Below, piece by piece: positions 15,898 through 25,010 of a DNA stretch of 33,810 nucleotides (the stretch's first letter is position 1; the number at the start of each line of letters is the position of its first letter). The notes beneath the pieces were generated by a model. That model had not been told where the DNA came from. It did not search any database and saw only the letters and a list, made by a program, of their open reading frames with translations. The DNA is taken from assembly GCA_002315765.1 (NCBI GenBank), contig DCIE01000007.1, positions 1,286 through 35,095 on the forward strand, written 5' to 3'. The stretch comes from Ruminococcaceae bacterium UBA1734. GTDB taxonomy: Bacteria; Bacillota; Clostridia; Oscillospirales; Acutalibacteraceae. A program made the position numbers and the translations under genes.

Positions 15898-17097
15898 TTG
15901 AAAAATAATATTACGAATAACAGCCTTTGTTCCGGTTGCGGTATATGCAGTGCGGTTTGTCCGAAGGACTGTATTAAAACAGAAGAAAACGATATAGGTG
16001 AGCTTCGACCGGTTGTTAATGAAAATTTGTGTGTTGATTGCGGAAAATGCAAAACGGTATGCCCATTTGAAAACAGAATGGAAAAATATATTGCTCCAAC
16101 CGGAAATTGTTTTATCGGAAGAGCACCCGGTTTTTCCGAGAATGCATCTTCCGGAGGTATAGCTACATATATTCTCTCAAAAATGTTAACCGAAAATACA
16201 GTAGATTACATAGTATCGGTTAAACAAGGAAACGGTTCAGATAATTTGTTTGAATACTGCATTTGTGAAACCACAGATGAATTGCTTTCCTGCCAAGGCT
16301 CGGCATATTATCCGGTTACACTTTGTTCAATAATCAAAAAAGTAAAAAATATTGAGGGTAATGTTGCGATTATCGGGGTTCCCTGTTTTGTTTCGGCAAT
16401 AAATAATTTAAGGAAGCAAAGTGCTTTTTGGAATGAAAAAATCCCGTATTTAATAGGTATTGTTTGCGGACATACTCCGAGTAAATTATTAGTAGATGTA
16501 CTCGCTTGGAAGAGCGGTCATAAAAGAGAAGATATTAAGTCTTGCAAATTTAGGATAAAAGACGGTTCAAGACCTGCGTGGGATTACGGCGTCAGACTTG
16601 ATTTTTCCGACAAAACCCATATCACATCATTCGGAAGTGAAGATTTCGGTTTCCTGTTTTGGCGCAAACTTTTTTCACAAACCAGTTGTAATAATTGTTA
16701 TGATGTGTTCGCCGATGATGCCGATATTACTTTTATGGATGCTTGGCTTGATGAGTATAAAGAAAAAAATGAGGGAACCTCTTTGGTTATTTGCAGAAAT
16801 GCCAAAATAGAGGAATGGCTCCAAAAACTTGTTGATGGCGGTTATGCCGTAGAAGCAGATATTTCCAAAGCAGAAATGGCACAAAAAGAACTGATTGAAT
16901 ATAAAAAAAGCGGTGGGGAAAACCATAAAAGCCAAGAAAAATTAAAAGAAAAAATTGTAAAATGCTGCATTGATAATAAAGAAGACAAAAACATTTCGGA
17001 AAAAATCAAAAGAATTTGTTATAAAGAAAACTTGAAATCCACTAATGTTTTTTTATGGCTCTTGATGGAAATAAAAGATAGGATATGCGGAAAATGA
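15898..17097 (+). CDS. Ferredoxin-domain FrhB/F420-dehydrogenase beta-like protein
   Basis: Predicted iron-sulfur flavoprotein-like protein of 399 residues. The N terminus carries two 4Fe-4S motifs: C11-C14-C17-C21 and C45-C48-C51-C55, each followed by Pro. The rest matches the coenzyme F420 hydrogenase/dehydrogenase beta C-terminal type, with ASSGGIATYIL, GVPCFVSAI and the cysteine-rich SQTSCNNCYDVFADDADITFMDAW. Proteins of this type often sit next to polysaccharide pyruvyl transferases in capsule clusters, as here, where the genes overlap by ATGA. The reaction is not established, and F420 use is not implied. TTG 15898 is chosen because it lies 8 nt after GGAGG (15885-15889); an upstream TTG at 15877 has no site. 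Confidence 0.85.
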   Translation: MKNNITNNSLCSGCGICSAVCPKDCIKTEENDIGELRPVVNENLCVDCGKCKTVCPFENRMEKYIAPTGNCFIGRAPGFSENASSGGIATYILSKMLTENTVDYIVSVKQGNGSDNLFEYCICETTDELLSCQGSAYYPVTLCSIIKKVKNIEGNVAIIGVPCFVSAINNLRKQSAFWNEKIPYLIGIVCGHTPSKLLVDVLAWKSGHKREDIKSCKFRIKDGSRPAWDYGVRLDFSDKTHITSFGSEDFGFLFWRKLFSQTSCNNCYDVFADDADITFMDAWLDEYKEKNEGTSLVICRNAKIEEWLQKLVDGGYAVEADISKAEMAQKELIEYKKSGGENHKSQEKLKEKIVKCCIDNKEDKNISEKIKRICYKENLKSTNVFLWLLMEIKDRICGK

Positions 17098-18110
17098 AAA
17101 TAGGCATAGTAACAATTTATAAATGTTATAATTACGGAAGCTTTTATCAGGCCTACGGTTTGCAAAGATATTTAGAGGATTTAGGCCATGAGGTTTCTTT
17201 TATCCCCATAGATTCCTTATATAACAAAAAGTATAGGCTCAGGAAACAGTTTGATAGGAACATAAAAAGAGATATATTTTCTTTAAAGCTTTTGTTGTCC
17301 TACCTTAAAGATTGGAAAATGTTTAATATAGCAAAATCCAATAAAAAGGATTATGATTTAGTAATAATAGGCAGCGATGAGATATGGAATATTGAAAATA
17401 AAACTTTTGTTCCCGCAAATGAGTATTACGGCTTATCTCTTTCAACCGAAAATGTTATTAGTTATGCTTCCTGTGTCGGTCGCAGTACAATAGATAGCTT
17501 TAAGTATTACCCGCAGTTTTTAGAGGGAATAAAAAAAATAAGGGCAGTATCCGCAAGGGATGATGCCACTGAAAAGTTGGTAAGTCAGGTTACGGGAAAT
17601 CAAAATGTTCAAAGGGTAATAGACCCGTCTTTCCTTTTTGATTTTAGAAAAATCGAAAAAAAATGCAGTGAAAAAGAATATATTTTGGTATATACTTATG
17701 ATGGTAGTTGGGGATTTTCCGAAGATAAAATTAAAGCAACCAAAGAATTTGCAAAGAAAAGGGGACTCTCCTTAATTTCTGTAGGTTTTAGAAATACCTG
17801 GTGTGATAAATGGATAGCGGCGAGTCCGAGAGAATTTTTAGGATACCTAAAAAATGCAAATTATGTAATTACCGATACCTTCCACGGAACGGCACTTTCC
17901 ATACAGTATCAAAAGCAATTTGTTTCTATGGGAAAGGGTAAGGCGAAGGTGGAGTCTTTGCTATCTGAATTCAGCCTTTGTGATAGAGTGTTTGATGAAA
18001 ACCGAAGTATAGAAGATATTACAAAAAATAACATTGACTATGAAAAGGTCAACTTAATTATAGAAGACAAAAAAAATCAATCGAAGATTTTTTTGCAAAA
18101 TAATATATAG
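17094..18110 (+). CDS. Polysaccharide pyruvyl transferase family protein
   Basis: Member of the CsaB/WcaK-like family (PF04230 type), 338 residues, which transfers pyruvate from phosphoenolpyruvate to a sugar as a ketal in characterised members. The N terminus MKIGIVTIYKCYNYGSFYQA and the motifs VIIGSDEIWN, SYASCVGRS, SARDDATEKLV and VITDTFHGTALS are all characteristic. ATG 17094 is preferred over ATG 17085: it gives a normal distance from the TAGGA site and overlaps the upstream stop as ATGA. The likely role is to add pyruvate, an acidic group, to the repeat unit, though some members of this family have other partners. Confidence 0.87.
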   Translation: MKIGIVTIYKCYNYGSFYQAYGLQRYLEDLGHEVSFIPIDSLYNKKYRLRKQFDRNIKRDIFSLKLLLSYLKDWKMFNIAKSNKKDYDLVIIGSDEIWNIENKTFVPANEYYGLSLSTENVISYASCVGRSTIDSFKYYPQFLEGIKKIRAVSARDDATEKLVSQVTGNQNVQRVIDPSFLFDFRKIEKKCSEKEYILVYTYDGSWGFSEDKIKATKEFAKKRGLSLISVGFRNTWCDKWIAASPREFLGYLKNANYVITDTFHGTALSIQYQKQFVSMGKGKAKVESLLSEFSLCDRVFDENRSIEDITKNNIDYEKVNLIIEDKKNQSKIFLQNNI

Positions 18111-18122
18111 GGGCTTTTAAAA

Positions 18123-19184
18123 ATGAAGAGGATAAGCGGAATAACTTATTTAAAAGCAATACTGCCGATTTTTGTGGTGTCCTGTCATATTCGCCCTTTT
18201 GGAGCTTCTTCGGCAATGAGTAAAACATTTTCTGGTATTCCGACATTTAAGGATATTTTTTATACCAATATTTCAACACTTGCCGTTCCTTTGTTTTTGG
18301 TTATATCAATGTGTTTATATTTATTAAAACGTTCAAAGACGGATATAGAACCTAAAAAGTTGCTTTATAAAAGGATATTTTATTTTTTAAAGCTATTTGT
18401 TATTTGGGTGGGAATATCTTATTTATTCGCAAAAGTTGAGTTTTGGGTAGATGAACGGGGAACTCTTTGCAATATTTATCGTTTGCTGTTTTGCGGAGCA
18501 AGCACAATATTTTACTATTTCCAAATTTCTATTTATTTATTGGTGTTGTTGGAACTGTTTTATTATTTTACAAAATCCATACCGGAAAAAAGAAAAAAAT
18601 CGGCTGTTGCGGGAACGGCGATAAGCTGTTGTGTTTTGGCGATATGTTTGTTTAGCTTTGTACCGTTTACCATAAGAACAGAGGCTCTTAGATATTTTTC
18701 ACCGATAGGTTTTTTACCATATGTGTTTATCGCGTCCTTTATTTTTGAAACAAAGGACAGTGTAAGCGAGAAACGAATTTTGGCCACTGTGCTTTTAATT
18801 ATCGGTGTGGTTTTAGCAATAGTAGAATGGAAGTATTTTTGTTCGGTAGAGTATTTAAGTGTGGGATTTTCCGTAGTTCTTCCTTCCTATCAAAAATTAT
18901 CCGTAGTCGCAGTTTCTTCGGCTGTATTTATGCTGATGCTGAGAATTAAGAAAGAACCGTCAAGAATTGTTCAGTATATGAGTGAACTTTCTTTATTTGT
19001 ATATTGCGTACATCAATTTGTTATATACTTTGTTCAAGATGTAAAAACAGCACCGCTTGTAAAATATTTGTTTGTATTAGTTATTACTTACATAATAAGT
19101 ATAATTATAAATTTTGCAGTTAAATATGTAAAATCAAAAGATTTTAAAAGATTATTTGTTCGGGGGAATAAAAATGAAGTCTGA
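18123..19184 (+). CDS. Acyltransferase 3 family membrane protein
   Basis: Multi-pass protein of 353 residues with about 10 membrane segments. The N terminus ISGITYLKAILPIFVVSCHIRPFG fits acyltransferase 3 enzymes (PF01757 type), where the His in the first membrane helix is essential. These usually O-acetylate or succinylate exported polysaccharides. The start is ATG, about 9 nt after AGGGG (18109-18113). The gene ends 11 nt inside the following dehydrogenase gene. Confidence 0.83.
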   Translation: MKRISGITYLKAILPIFVVSCHIRPFGASSAMSKTFSGIPTFKDIFYTNISTLAVPLFLVISMCLYLLKRSKTDIEPKKLLYKRIFYFLKLFVIWVGISYLFAKVEFWVDERGTLCNIYRLLFCGASTIFYYFQISIYLLVLLELFYYFTKSIPEKRKKSAVAGTAISCCVLAICLFSFVPFTIRTEALRYFSPIGFLPYVFIASFIFETKDSVSEKRILATVLLIIGVVLAIVEWKYFCSVEYLSVGFSVVLPSYQKLSVVAVSSAVFMLMLRIKKEPSRIVQYMSELSLFVYCVHQFVIYFVQDVKTAPLVKYLFVLVITYIISIIINFAVKYVKSKDFKRLFVRGNKNEV

Positions 19185-20490
19185 ATTGTTAAAAAAGATT
19201 GAAAACAAAGAATTGGTTTGCGGAGTAGTGGGCCTTGGTTATGTAGGTTTGCCTCTTGCGGTGGAAAAAGCAAAAGCAGGATTTAAAACCATAGGCTTTG
19301 ATGTTCAGGAAGCCAAGGTAAAGATGGTTAATGAGGGCAAAAACTATATCGGAGATGTGGTTGATTCCGACCTAAAGGCCCTTACTGAAAAAAAGATGTT
19401 ATCTGCTACAACCGATTTTAGTTTTATTAAGGATGTAGATTTTGTAGCAATATGTGTTCCTACACCTCTTGACGAACACCAAGAGCCGGATATTAGTTTT
19501 GTCAGAGATTCCACAACAGCAGTTTCAAAATATTTACATAAGGGAATGATGGTTGTCCTTGAATCAACCACATATCCGGGAACAACAGAAGAATTGTTAA
19601 AGCCGATTTTAGAGGAAAACAGCGGCCTTGTTTGCGGTAAGGATTTTTATCTGGGATTTAGTCCTGAAAGGGTTGACCCGGGCAATCTAATCTATAAAAC
19701 GAAAAATACTCCTAAAGTTGTGGGTGCAATAGGAGAGGATGCCGCACAGGTTATTTCGGCTGTTTATAGGGCTGTTCTCGATAGCGATATTCATACTGTT
19801 TCTTCTCCTGCAATTGCCGAAATGGAGAAAATTCTCGAAAACACATATAGAAATATTAATATCGGTCTTGTAAACGAACTTGGAAGACTTTGCAATAAAA
19901 TGGGTATTTCGGTTTGGGAGGTTATTGATGCTGCTAAAACCAAGCCCTACGGTTTCCAGGCATTTTATCCCGGTCCCGGACTTGGCGGACACTGTATTCC
20001 CCTTGACCCATATTATTTGACCTGGAAAGCCCGTGAATACGGATTTCATACCACACTTATTGAAAACAGTATGGTAATTAACGATTCACAGCCGGAATAT
20101 TGTGTCGAAAGAGCAATGCATATTCTTAACAGATATAAGAAATCAATAAACGGTGCAAAAATCTTAATGCTGGGCGTTTCGTATAAAAACGATATTGATG
20201 ATTACCGTGAAAGCCCTGCCATTAGGGTGTATAAGAAACTTAAAAAAGTCGGTGCAGAGGTTTCGTATTTTGACCCTTGGGTTGCCGAGTTTAAAAATAT
20301 GTACGGCGAAAGCGGAAAATCCATTCCGGAACTTACACCGGATGTTGTCAAATCCTATGACCTTGTTATGGTAACGGCAGCTCATAGTAATGTTGATTAC
20401 GATATGGTACAAAAGAACGCCATCGCAATTTTTGATACTAAGAATGTTATGAAGAATATTAAGAACAGAGAAAATATTGAGACACTGTAA
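19174..20490 (+). CDS. UDP-N-acetyl-hexosamine/UDP-glucose 6-dehydrogenase family
   Basis: NAD-dependent nucleotide sugar dehydrogenase making a UDP-uronic acid, 438 residues. The Rossmann motif GVVGLGYVGLPLA lies at 17-29, with VPTPLDEHQEPD (95-106), ESTTYPGTTEE, and the catalytic cysteine C274 in PGPGLGGHCIPLDPYYLTWKA. The PGPGLGGHCIPLDP form resembles WbpA/WbpO-type UDP-N-acetylhexosamine dehydrogenases more than UDP-glucose dehydrogenases, but the substrate is uncertain. ATG 19174 follows GGGGGA by about 6 nt. It is the only clear precursor-oxidising enzyme of the operon. Confidence 0.9.
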   Translation: MKSELLKKIENKELVCGVVGLGYVGLPLAVEKAKAGFKTIGFDVQEAKVKMVNEGKNYIGDVVDSDLKALTEKKMLSATTDFSFIKDVDFVAICVPTPLDEHQEPDISFVRDSTTAVSKYLHKGMMVVLESTTYPGTTEELLKPILEENSGLVCGKDFYLGFSPERVDPGNLIYKTKNTPKVVGAIGEDAAQVISAVYRAVLDSDIHTVSSPAIAEMEKILENTYRNINIGLVNELGRLCNKMGISVWEVIDAAKTKPYGFQAFYPGPGLGGHCIPLDPYYLTWKAREYGFHTTLIENSMVINDSQPEYCVERAMHILNRYKKSINGAKILMLGVSYKNDIDDYRESPAIRVYKKLKKVGAEVSYFDPWVAEFKNMYGESGKSIPELTPDVVKSYDLVMVTAAHSNVDYDMVQKNAIAIFDTKNVMKNIKNRENIETL

Positions 20491-20538
20491 ATTGATATTA
20501 AATAAAAAGTATTTACAAGAGATTAAAGGAGAAAAAGT

Positions 20539-21672
20539 ATGATAAACAAGGTTTTAATGATTTTTGATAATGATATTTTATCTGATAAATCTTTAGGAGT
20601 TACGAAAAAATTATTAGGCCAGTATAATGCTTTTTCTAATTTGGGATATGACACATATGCTATAGGTTTATCAAATGGAAACGGTGTAATAATGCACGGA
20701 GGCAACACCGAGATTCTTGTGAAAAAGAAAACAAAAGCATATTTTACATACTTGACTTTATTGAGTAAGGCTTATGGCATTTGCAAAAACAATCAAATAG
20801 ACCTTTGTTATATTAGGTATCCTCTTGCTGATTTTTCTTTTATGTCTATGATAAAGAAATTAAGCAAAATTTCCAAAGTGGTTGTGGAAATGCCTACATT
20901 TCCCTATGATTGCGATTTGAAAAAAGAGAGTGGAATGCTGACAAGATTTAATTATGTTCAAGATAAAATCAACCGTAACAGAATAAAAAATCATATTGAT
21001 TTTTTTACCGATTTTTACGGACATTCTTCTATTTTCGGTGCAAAGACAGTTAATATTGATAACGGAATAGATGTAAATGCAGTAAGCTTTTTACCGAAAA
21101 AAGATTTTATAGAAAATGAAATTAATATTGTGGGTGTTGCATTGATAGTAAATATACACGGCTATGATAGAATTATCGAGGGACTAAAGAACTATTATTC
21201 AAATAAAAGCAATATCGTAAAGGTTAATTTCTATATTGTAGGAGACGGGCCCGAAGCTCCAAGATTAAAGAAGATGGTCGACGAATATGAACTTAAAGAC
21301 CATATTATTTTTACCGGAGTGAAAAAAGGTAAGGAATTAGATGATATTTTCAAAAGAGCCGATGTTGCAGTTGCATCACTCGCCGCACATAGGCGTGGCG
21401 GAAAAATCACTTCGGAATTAAAGGTAAAAGAGTATTGTGCAAGGGGAATCCCTTATATTGCAACCTCGGTTGATACTGCAATGCCAAAAGATGCACCGTT
21501 TATAAGGCAAATTGTCGGCGATGATACCCCTGTAAATATTCAAGAGATAGTAGAGTTTGCAAAAAAATGCCGTCAAAATGATAATTTGGCAACCGAAATG
21601 AGAGAGTTTGCAGAAAATAACCTAACTTGGGAGAAACAACTTAAAAAAGTATTTGACGAAATAAAGCAATAA
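20539..21672 (+). CDS. GT4-like glycosyltransferase
   Basis: GT-B fold glycosyltransferase, 377 residues. The C-terminal donor domain is recognisable from FYIVGDGPEAPRLKKMV, IIFTGVKKGKELDDIFKRADVAVAS and ITSELKVKEYCARGIPYIATS. The last replaces the classic E-x7-E region with the S-x-LK-x-KEY form found in a subset of GT4 enzymes. The start is ATG after AAAGGAG (20526-20532). A 48-nt gap precedes it, larger than at most junctions here, with no clear promoter. Confidence 0.83.
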   Translation: MINKVLMIFDNDILSDKSLGVTKKLLGQYNAFSNLGYDTYAIGLSNGNGVIMHGGNTEILVKKKTKAYFTYLTLLSKAYGICKNNQIDLCYIRYPLADFSFMSMIKKLSKISKVVVEMPTFPYDCDLKKESGMLTRFNYVQDKINRNRIKNHIDFFTDFYGHSSIFGAKTVNIDNGIDVNAVSFLPKKDFIENEINIVGVALIVNIHGYDRIIEGLKNYYSNKSNIVKVNFYIVGDGPEAPRLKKMVDEYELKDHIIFTGVKKGKELDDIFKRADVAVASLAAHRRGGKITSELKVKEYCARGIPYIATSVDTAMPKDAPFIRQIVGDDTPVNIQEIVEFAKKCRQNDNLATEMREFAENNLTWEKQLKKVFDEIKQ

Positions 21673-21688
21673 AAGGATTATCAAGGAA

Positions 21689-22912
21689 ATGAATAAACTG
21701 ATTTTTGTTACAAGTAAATACCCATTTAATTCATGCGAAACTTTTATCGAAAATGAAATTAGTTATTTGGCAAAATCTTTCGATAAGGTATATATATATG
21801 CTACAGAGGCAAATAAAAAAGAGCCCTGCCGCAAGGTGCCGGAAAATGTGGTTGTATTTCCCGCTAATCCGAAAAAAATTGCTAAAAAAGATTATTTACC
21901 GGAACTGTTTAAAAAGGAAAATTTATCGGAAATACTCAAAAATTGTTTGAGTGGAAATGTTTTTGGTAAGGTTTCCGCCTGCTGCCATTTTTCAGCTTGT
22001 GTTAGCGCATCTCTTAAAAGAATGCCTGAGTTTATTAAGATGTGCGATTTAAAAAGTGATGATAAAATATGCGTGTATTCTTATTGGCTGAGTACTGTGG
22101 GAATGTGTGCGGTTTATATCAACGAGGCTGTAAAGAAATCGGGCTATAGCACAAAATTTGTGGCAAGATGTCATAGATTTGACATTTATGCTGAACGAAA
22201 CTATTGTGATTATTTGCCGTTTCAAGAAAAGATGGTTTCAAAATTTGAGTTTATATATCCATGTTCTGACCATGGAACAAAATATTTAAAAAACATATTT
22301 CCGTCTTATTCTTCAAAAATAATAACCAAGTATTTGGGAATTAATGACCGGTTTTTAAAGAAGTTTCCAGAAAAAAACAACGAATTAAAAGTGGTTTCCT
22401 GCTCTAATGTGGCGCCTGTAAAGCGGGTGAATTTGATTATTGAAGCACTGTCAAAAATAGAAAACAAAAAAATACATTGGACACATATCGGTAGCGGCGT
22501 TGATATTAGAGAAATTAAAGCATTTGCCGAAAGCAAATTAAAAGATAATATTACATTTACATTTTTGGGAAGAATACCGAATATTGAAATTTACAATTTC
22601 TTTAATAATGAAAATACTAATTTATTTATCAATGTCAGTTCCAGTGAAGGTTTACCTGTTTCCATTATGGAAGCCACATCCTTTGGCATACCCATTATTG
22701 CAACCGATGTTGGCGGCAGCGGAGAAATTGTAATTGACAATTATAACGGCTTCCTTCTTGAAGAAAACTTTAATATTGATGATTTAACTCGGAAAATTAT
22801 TGATTTTTATGATATGCCGGAAGATAAATATTCGGAATTTTGTCATAATTCAAGACTGTTGTTTGAAAGAAACTTTATGGCAGATAATAATTACAATAAT
22901 TTTTTTAAATAG
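21689..22912 (+). CDS. GT4 family glycosyltransferase
   Basis: GT-B fold glycosyltransferase, 407 residues. It begins KLIFVTSKYPFNSCETFIENEI, a signature of capsule GT4 enzymes with an SETFI-type N terminus. The donor site shows VAPVKRVNLIIEAL, WTHIGSG, and E-x7-E (E320, E328) in SSSEGLPVSIMEA. The start is ATG with AAAAGGA about 11 nt upstream; a nearer AAGGA is too close to be used. Confidence 0.87.
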   Translation: MNKLIFVTSKYPFNSCETFIENEISYLAKSFDKVYIYATEANKKEPCRKVPENVVVFPANPKKIAKKDYLPELFKKENLSEILKNCLSGNVFGKVSACCHFSACVSASLKRMPEFIKMCDLKSDDKICVYSYWLSTVGMCAVYINEAVKKSGYSTKFVARCHRFDIYAERNYCDYLPFQEKMVSKFEFIYPCSDHGTKYLKNIFPSYSSKIITKYLGINDRFLKKFPEKNNELKVVSCSNVAPVKRVNLIIEALSKIENKKIHWTHIGSGVDIREIKAFAESKLKDNITFTFLGRIPNIEIYNFFNNENTNLFINVSSSEGLPVSIMEATSFGIPIIATDVGGSGEIVIDNYNGFLLEENFNIDDLTRKIIDFYDMPEDKYSEFCHNSRLLFERNFMADNNYNNFFK

Positions 22913-22939
22913 TAATGCATATTTGAAAGGAGAAAACCG

Positions 22940-23911
22940 ATGTTTGAAAACGGAACACTCGAAACTATAAAAAGAGAATACAAAACAAGAAGAAAATTTT
23001 TATTTTCTTATGCGTTTTCTTATTTGTTGGAAGTGGCTAACTATAGAATTAAATCGGAAAAATTATATAAGTTTTATATAAAAAAAAGAGATGAAAGTAT
23101 AATTAAATACATTTCAAAATATTTTAATCAGGTGCATAATAATCATAAAAACGAAATCTTTGATATAAAGGATAATGATGAAACATCCCCGATTTTTATA
23201 TGCTGGTTTCAGGGAGAAGAAAATGCTCCGCCAATGGTTAAGAACTGCATCAACAGCATCAGAAAAAATGCAGGAAAGCATGAAATACATATTATTACAT
23301 TAGAAAATATGAAGGACTATATAGAAGTGCCGGATTATCTAATGGAAAAACTTGAGAATAAGACTATTTGTGCGGCTAATTTTTCAGATTATGTGAGAAC
23401 ATCTTTGCTTTATAAACATGGCGGTTTGTGGTTAGATGCTACGGTATTTTGCAGTCAAAAAATCCCGGAGTGGATTTTTGAATGTCCTTTTTATTCTTGT
23501 AAGTTTGGCGTTGATGAAAATATGGACAATGTTTCTAAGGGTCGATGGACATTGTTTATATTAGGCGGAAAAAAGAATGATCCATTGTTTTTATACTATA
23601 AGGAGCTTTTTGAAAAATACTGGGCTAAAGAAACAGATGCAATTAATTATTTTCTTTTTGATTATTTTTTTGAAATGGCATATAGAACACTGCCAAAGGC
23701 AAAAAAATATATTGACGAATTGCAAGGTAGCAATCCGGACATATTTGCTTACGAATTGGCGATGAGAAACTCTATATCATGCAAAGATTGGAGTTTTCCG
23801 GAAGAAACATTTTTCTATAAATTAAGTTTCCATAGAAATTACGAAAAATTAAATACACACGGAGAAAGAACGGTTTATGACGAGTTTATCAGCGGAGATA
23901 TTACCGTGTAG
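22940..23911 (+). CDS. Capsular polysaccharide synthesis protein, GT32-like
   Basis: Probable glycosyltransferase of the capsular polysaccharide synthesis group (PF05704 type), related to GT32, 323 residues. Motifs: PIFICWFQGEENAPPMVKNC near 84-103, then ANFSDYVRTSLLYKHGGLWLDATVF around 146-170, the region that holds the metal-binding site (D150, D166). The second position of the expected DxD reads D-A-T. A basic N-terminal stretch (about 9-50) may contact the membrane. The start is ATG after GAAAGGAG (22924-22931). Confidence 0.85.
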   Translation: MFENGTLETIKREYKTRRKFLFSYAFSYLLEVANYRIKSEKLYKFYIKKRDESIIKYISKYFNQVHNNHKNEIFDIKDNDETSPIFICWFQGEENAPPMVKNCINSIRKNAGKHEIHIITLENMKDYIEVPDYLMEKLENKTICAANFSDYVRTSLLYKHGGLWLDATVFCSQKIPEWIFECPFYSCKFGVDENMDNVSKGRWTLFILGGKKNDPLFLYYKELFEKYWAKETDAINYFLFDYFFEMAYRTLPKAKKYIDELQGSNPDIFAYELAMRNSISCKDWSFPEETFFYKLSFHRNYEKLNTHGERTVYDEFISGDITV

Positions 23912-23943
23912 TCGTAATAATCAAAGAGGTATAGAAAGTAATA

Positions 23944-24966
23944 ATGAAAGAATGTCTTGTCAGCATAGTAGTCCCTATTTATAGTGTGGAAAAATATCTT
24001 CCGAAGTGTGTGGAAAGCATAAGAAACCAAACGTTAAAAGATATTGAAATAATACTTGTAGATGATGAGTCTCCGGATAATTGCGGAAAAATGGCGGATG
24101 AGTATGCCGCTGAAGATGACAGAATAAGGGTTATTCACCAAAAGAATAAATGGCTTGGCGGAGCAAGAAATTCCGGTATGAAGGTGGCAAAGGGCGAATA
24201 TATTGCCTGTATTGATGCCGATGATTATATAGCGCCGGATTATTGCGAAACATTATATAATTTTGCAAAGGAAAATGATTGTGAAATTGTTATGTTTAAT
24301 ATGAATATTGTGGATGACAATGGAAATATTTCACGAGTTAAATACGGCAGTATTGACTTTAAAAAGAAGATTGTTTTTCGTAGAAATGATATTCTCGATA
24401 CGGTGTATAAGGGATTGGCAAGATGTTATTCTTATAATTTTAATGTAGTATTTTTCAATTCCTCAATAGTAAAAAAAGGATTTTTATTTGATGAAGACAT
24501 ACGATATGCGGAGGATTATGAGGCGGCTCTTCGAGTTTATAAAATTGCCGACAGTGTGGGATATTGCAATAAAGCCCTTTACTACTACCGACAAAACGAC
24601 GACTCAATTATGCATGTGGTAAAGTACGAGAGATTGGGACAAATAATCCATTTGTACAATATAAGAGAAAAGTTTATATTAGAAAATAATTTAGTAACCG
24701 ATGAAAATTTGTTTAATTCAGCCCATTTGCTGGTTAAGCTATTAATAGAAAAATTTCCCATGGTTTTCGGAATAAAAGGAAAAAAATATTCAGAAAAGCG
24801 TAGGGAAATCATTGAACTGTTTAAAGACAGGTCTTTAAATGAAGCAGTAAAAAGGATAAAGACAAAAAGGCTCAAAATGGGGCTTTTCGGCAAGCTTTGT
24901 TTTATAAGCTATAAGCTTCGATTTCCCGATGTAATAATTTTAGCAAGTAAGATGTATTCAAGGTAG
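23944..24966 (+). CDS. GT2 family glycosyltransferase
   Basis: GT-A fold glycosyltransferase, 340 residues, EpsJ-like: SIVVPIYSVEKYLPKCVESI, ILVDDESPDNCGK (D40, D41), NKWLGGARNSGMKVAKGEY, and the metal-binding DADD (91-94). The N-terminal half is close in sequence to the GT2 at 14827, while the C-terminal halves differ, consistent with paralogues that changed acceptor use. The start is ATG after AGAAAG, 5 nt away. Confidence 0.9.
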   Translation: MKECLVSIVVPIYSVEKYLPKCVESIRNQTLKDIEIILVDDESPDNCGKMADEYAAEDDRIRVIHQKNKWLGGARNSGMKVAKGEYIACIDADDYIAPDYCETLYNFAKENDCEIVMFNMNIVDDNGNISRVKYGSIDFKKKIVFRRNDILDTVYKGLARCYSYNFNVVFFNSSIVKKGFLFDEDIRYAEDYEAALRVYKIADSVGYCNKALYYYRQNDDSIMHVVKYERLGQIIHLYNIREKFILENNLVTDENLFNSAHLLVKLLIEKFPMVFGIKGKKYSEKRREIIELFKDRSLNEAVKRIKTKRLKMGLFGKLCFISYKLRFPDVIILASKMYSR

Positions 24967-25010
24967 TGTTCTCTCGCAGTTATATTATATTAAAAGAGGA
25001 TTTTTGATTT

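Noticed and set aside
15898..17097. Evidence for coenzyme F420 metabolism
   Set aside because: The family name includes F420, but capsule-linked members occur in organisms with no F420 genes, and none are seen here.
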